The notes beneath the pieces are model-generated. The model was not told the origin of the DNA. It saw only the letters and a list, made by a program, of their open reading frames with translations, and searched no databases. Position numbers and translations under genes: made by a program. Shown here in pieces: positions 9,215 to 10,690 of a stretch of DNA of 10,690 nt (position 1 is its first letter; each line of letters begins with the position of its first letter). Where the stretch lies: NCBI GenBank assembly GCA_007127575.1, contig SKZC01000030.1, forward strand, positions 1 through 10,690, given 5' to 3'. The stretch is from Gemmatimonadota bacterium (lineage in GTDB: Bacteria > Gemmatimonadota > Gemmatimonadetes > Longimicrobiales > Gaopeijiaceae).

Positions 9215-10321
9215 CTACGCGGACCGAGATTCGGGAGCCAGGCGGGGCTCGGCGGGTGCGGGGCCGGCCCATTCGAGGTGGACCGTTCGGGTGGGGAACG
9301 CAAATTCGATCCCCTTTTCCCCGAAGATCCTGTAGAGCTCTAGATTGATCTTCTCCTGGCTGTCCATGAAGGCGTTGAAGTCCGGTACCAACATGAAGTA
9401 CACCGTCTCGAAGACCAGGGCGGAGTCGCCATACTCCTGGAAGTGGCACCGGTCGAAGCGGGCGTTGTCATCCGCCTCCACCAGACCTTCGACGATGGAC
9501 GGGATCTCCTTCAGTCGATCGTACCCCGTGTCGTAGGTGACGCCGAAGTGGAAGAGGACCCGGCGCTCGTCCATCCGTTTGAAGTTCCGAACACGGGAGG
9601 ATAGGAGGTCGGAGTTGGAGAAGACGAGCTGCTCCCCGGAAAGCGACCGGATTCGGGTCGTCTTGAGGCCCACGTACTCCACCGTACCCATCAGGTCGTC
9701 CACGATGATGAAATCCCCGATGACGAAGGGTCGATCGAAGACGATGGAGAGGGAGCCAAAGAGGTCACCCAGCACGTTTTGAAGGGCCAGCGCCACGGCG
9801 ATGCCTCCCACGCCCATCCCTGCGATGAGGGCGGTGATCTGGACACCCAGGTTGTCCAGAATCAACAGAGCGAAGAGGGACCAGAGTCCGACACGAGCCA
9901 GGAAGCCCAGGGCCCCCACCGCCGTTGCCGCCCCCGGGTCCTCCTCTACCTGTCGCTCCCGATATCGCGTCAGGACGAAGTTCACTACCTCGGTGGCCCA
10001 GAGGGCGGTCTGAACGAGGAAGGCCACAACGACCAGCGTGCGGAGTCGCTCCGGAATCGGAACCGGAAGCGTGAGCACAGTGGATGCCACCCACAGGGCG
10101 AACACCCCCACCACGAACCCGTGGGTCTTCCGAAGGAGTCCCCCCAGCAAGGCGGGAAGCTCGGTTCCGATGCGACTGGCCACGGCCTCGGCACGGCCCG
10201 CCACGAGACGGAGGAGTAGCCGGCCCCCGAGATAGGCCAGGACCAGGACGAGAAGGGCCAGCCCCCAGCTCCGAAGGGGGTTTCCGTAGAACGACCAGTC
10301 CAGGAAGCTCAGCATCTCCAT
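9215..10321 (-). CDS. MscS-family mechanosensitive ion channel
   Basis: Inner-membrane channel that opens under membrane tension and releases solutes on hypo-osmotic shock. 368 residues, longer than E. coli MscS (286). The N-terminus has about four hydrophobic segments (16-40, 66-86, 93-117, 136-157), then the pore helix region (160-197, ITALIAGMGVGGIAVALALQ, LGDLFGSLSIVFDRPF) with the Gly/Ala packing and GDFI (202-205) entry to the beta domain. The cytoplasmic domain follows (SNSDLLSS, 235-242) and ends at IEFAFPTRTVHLE (338-350), the usual end of the family's alpha/beta vestibule. Extra transmembrane helices compared with E. coli MscS suit the YnaI/YbdG-like or MSL-type branch. GAGGGA (10329-10334) lies seven bases before the ATG. 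Only 36 bases separate it from the upstream glycosyltransferase, so they are probably cotranscribed. Its place between two trehalose-type enzymes supports an osmotic role. Confidence 0.93.
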   Translation of the reverse strand: MEMLSFLDWSFYGNPLRSWGLALLVLVLAYLGGRLLLRLVAGRAEAVASRIGTELPALLGGLLRKTHGFVVGVFALWVASTVLTLPVPIPERLRTLVVVAFLVQTALWATEVVNFVLTRYRERQVEEDPGAATAVGALGFLARVGLWSLFALLILDNLGVQITALIAGMGVGGIAVALALQNVLGDLFGSLSIVFDRPFVIGDFIIVDDLMGTVEYVGLKTTRIRSLSGEQLVFSNSDLLSSRVRNFKRMDERRVLFHFGVTYDTGYDRLKEIPSIVEGLVEADDNARFDRCHFQEYGDSALVFETVYFMLVPDFNAFMDSQEKINLELYRIFGEKGIEFAFPTRTVHLEWAGPAPAEPRLAPESRSA

Positions 10322-10357
10322 AGGGTTATCCCTCGAGGTACATGAACGCGGAGGCGG

Positions 10358-10690
10358 TTACGAAACCCCCTCCGCCCCCGCCAGCCGCCGATCGGCGGGA
10401 ACCGCCCACGGCGCCGTGAGGTCCACCCGTTCCTCCTCGCCGCGCATGAGCGCGTGAAAGACGGTGAGGTGCTCCCGGAGGAGCCGAGTGAGGAGAAAGT
10501 TGTCTCGAACGAAGGTCCGGGCCGTCCGACCGATCCGTTCCCGAAGCTCCCGATTGTGAAGGAGCTGGCGGAAGCGGAGAGCCGCCCCCTCCGGGGAATT
10601 CACCAGGAAGCCGGTGTGGTGGTCCGTGAGCTGGAGCCGGATCCCCCCAGTGTTTCCCCCCACCACGGGGCGCCCCTTCCACATTCCCTC
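10358..10690 (-). CDS. GT4 glycosyltransferase, trehalose synthase TreT-like (partial, 5' end outside window)
   Basis: C-terminal 110 residues of a glycosyltransferase; the frame is open to the right edge. It begins EGMWKGRPVVGGNTGGIRLQ, which is the GT4 nucleotide-sugar site: the acidic residue and Trp-Lys-Gly-Arg-Pro-Val-Val followed by a glycine-rich turn. TGFLV and a helical tail follow, as in GT4 enzymes. The WKG-P-V-G--GGI pattern is close to what I recall of TreT, the enzyme that makes trehalose directly from a nucleotide-glucose and glucose, and its relatives beside ots genes. The last 20 or so residues are a Pro/Arg/Ala-rich tail without homology that I recognise. Context (MscS-type gene 36 bases downstream, then otsA) supports trehalose metabolism, but the N-terminal acceptor domain is missing, so specificity is not proven. 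Confidence 0.75.
   Translation of the reverse strand, partial: EGMWKGRPVVGGNTGGIRLQLTDHHTGFLVNSPEGAALRFRQLLHNRELRERIGRTARTFVRDNFLLTRLLREHLTVFHALMRGEEERVDLTAPWAVPADRRLAGAEGVS

Noticed and set aside
7499..9343. A 614-codon plus-strand open frame opposite otsA.
   Set aside because: It is antisense to a clear otsA with all catalytic motifs, shows no recognisable domain, and its His/Leu/Gly/Pro composition is that of a reverse-strand shadow.

Overview
The window is a dense, GC-rich bacterial chromosome segment. It holds ten genes; the first and last run off the edges. There are no RNA genes, insertion sequences, CRISPR arrays or gaps over 150 bases. An Mla-type phospholipid transport operon implies a diderm (outer-membrane) bacterium. 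The high GC content, GTG starts and strong GGAGG-type ribosome binding sites fit a phylum such as Gemmatimonadota or a related environmental lineage. That placement is an inference from style, not a proof.

Left block (minus strand, 4488 down to 1): a membrane-bound PAS sensor histidine kinase is followed after about 140 bases by mlaE-mlaF-mlaD. These three genes are tightly coupled, with a one-base stop/start overlap between E and F and a four-base overlap between F and D. They encode the permease, ATPase and MCE-domain lipid-binding subunit of an ABC system that moves phospholipids between inner and outer membrane. mlaD is cut by the window edge.

Middle block (plus strand, 4605 to 7598): osmC (organic hydroperoxide reductase) reads divergently from the kinase across a 116-base region with nested inverted repeats. 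It is followed by a CNNM/CorC-type DUF21-CBS membrane protein, whose stop overlaps the start of an FAD/NAD oxidoreductase that resembles mitochondrial apoptosis-inducing factor (AIF) through to its C-terminal domain.

Right block (minus strand, 10690 down to 7616): the C-terminal end of a GT4 glycosyltransferase resembling trehalose synthase TreT, then an MscS-type mechanosensitive channel, then otsA (trehalose-6-phosphate synthase). This reads as an osmotic-stress cluster: compatible-solute synthesis combined with a pressure-release channel. With osmC and the Mla system, most of the window concerns envelope integrity and osmotic or oxidative stress.

No wholly new system stands out. The most notable items are the AIF-like enzyme coupled to a CorC-like protein, the pairing of two trehalose-type glycosyltransferases around an MscS channel, the long helical tail of MlaD, and the dyad symmetry between the kinase and osmC.
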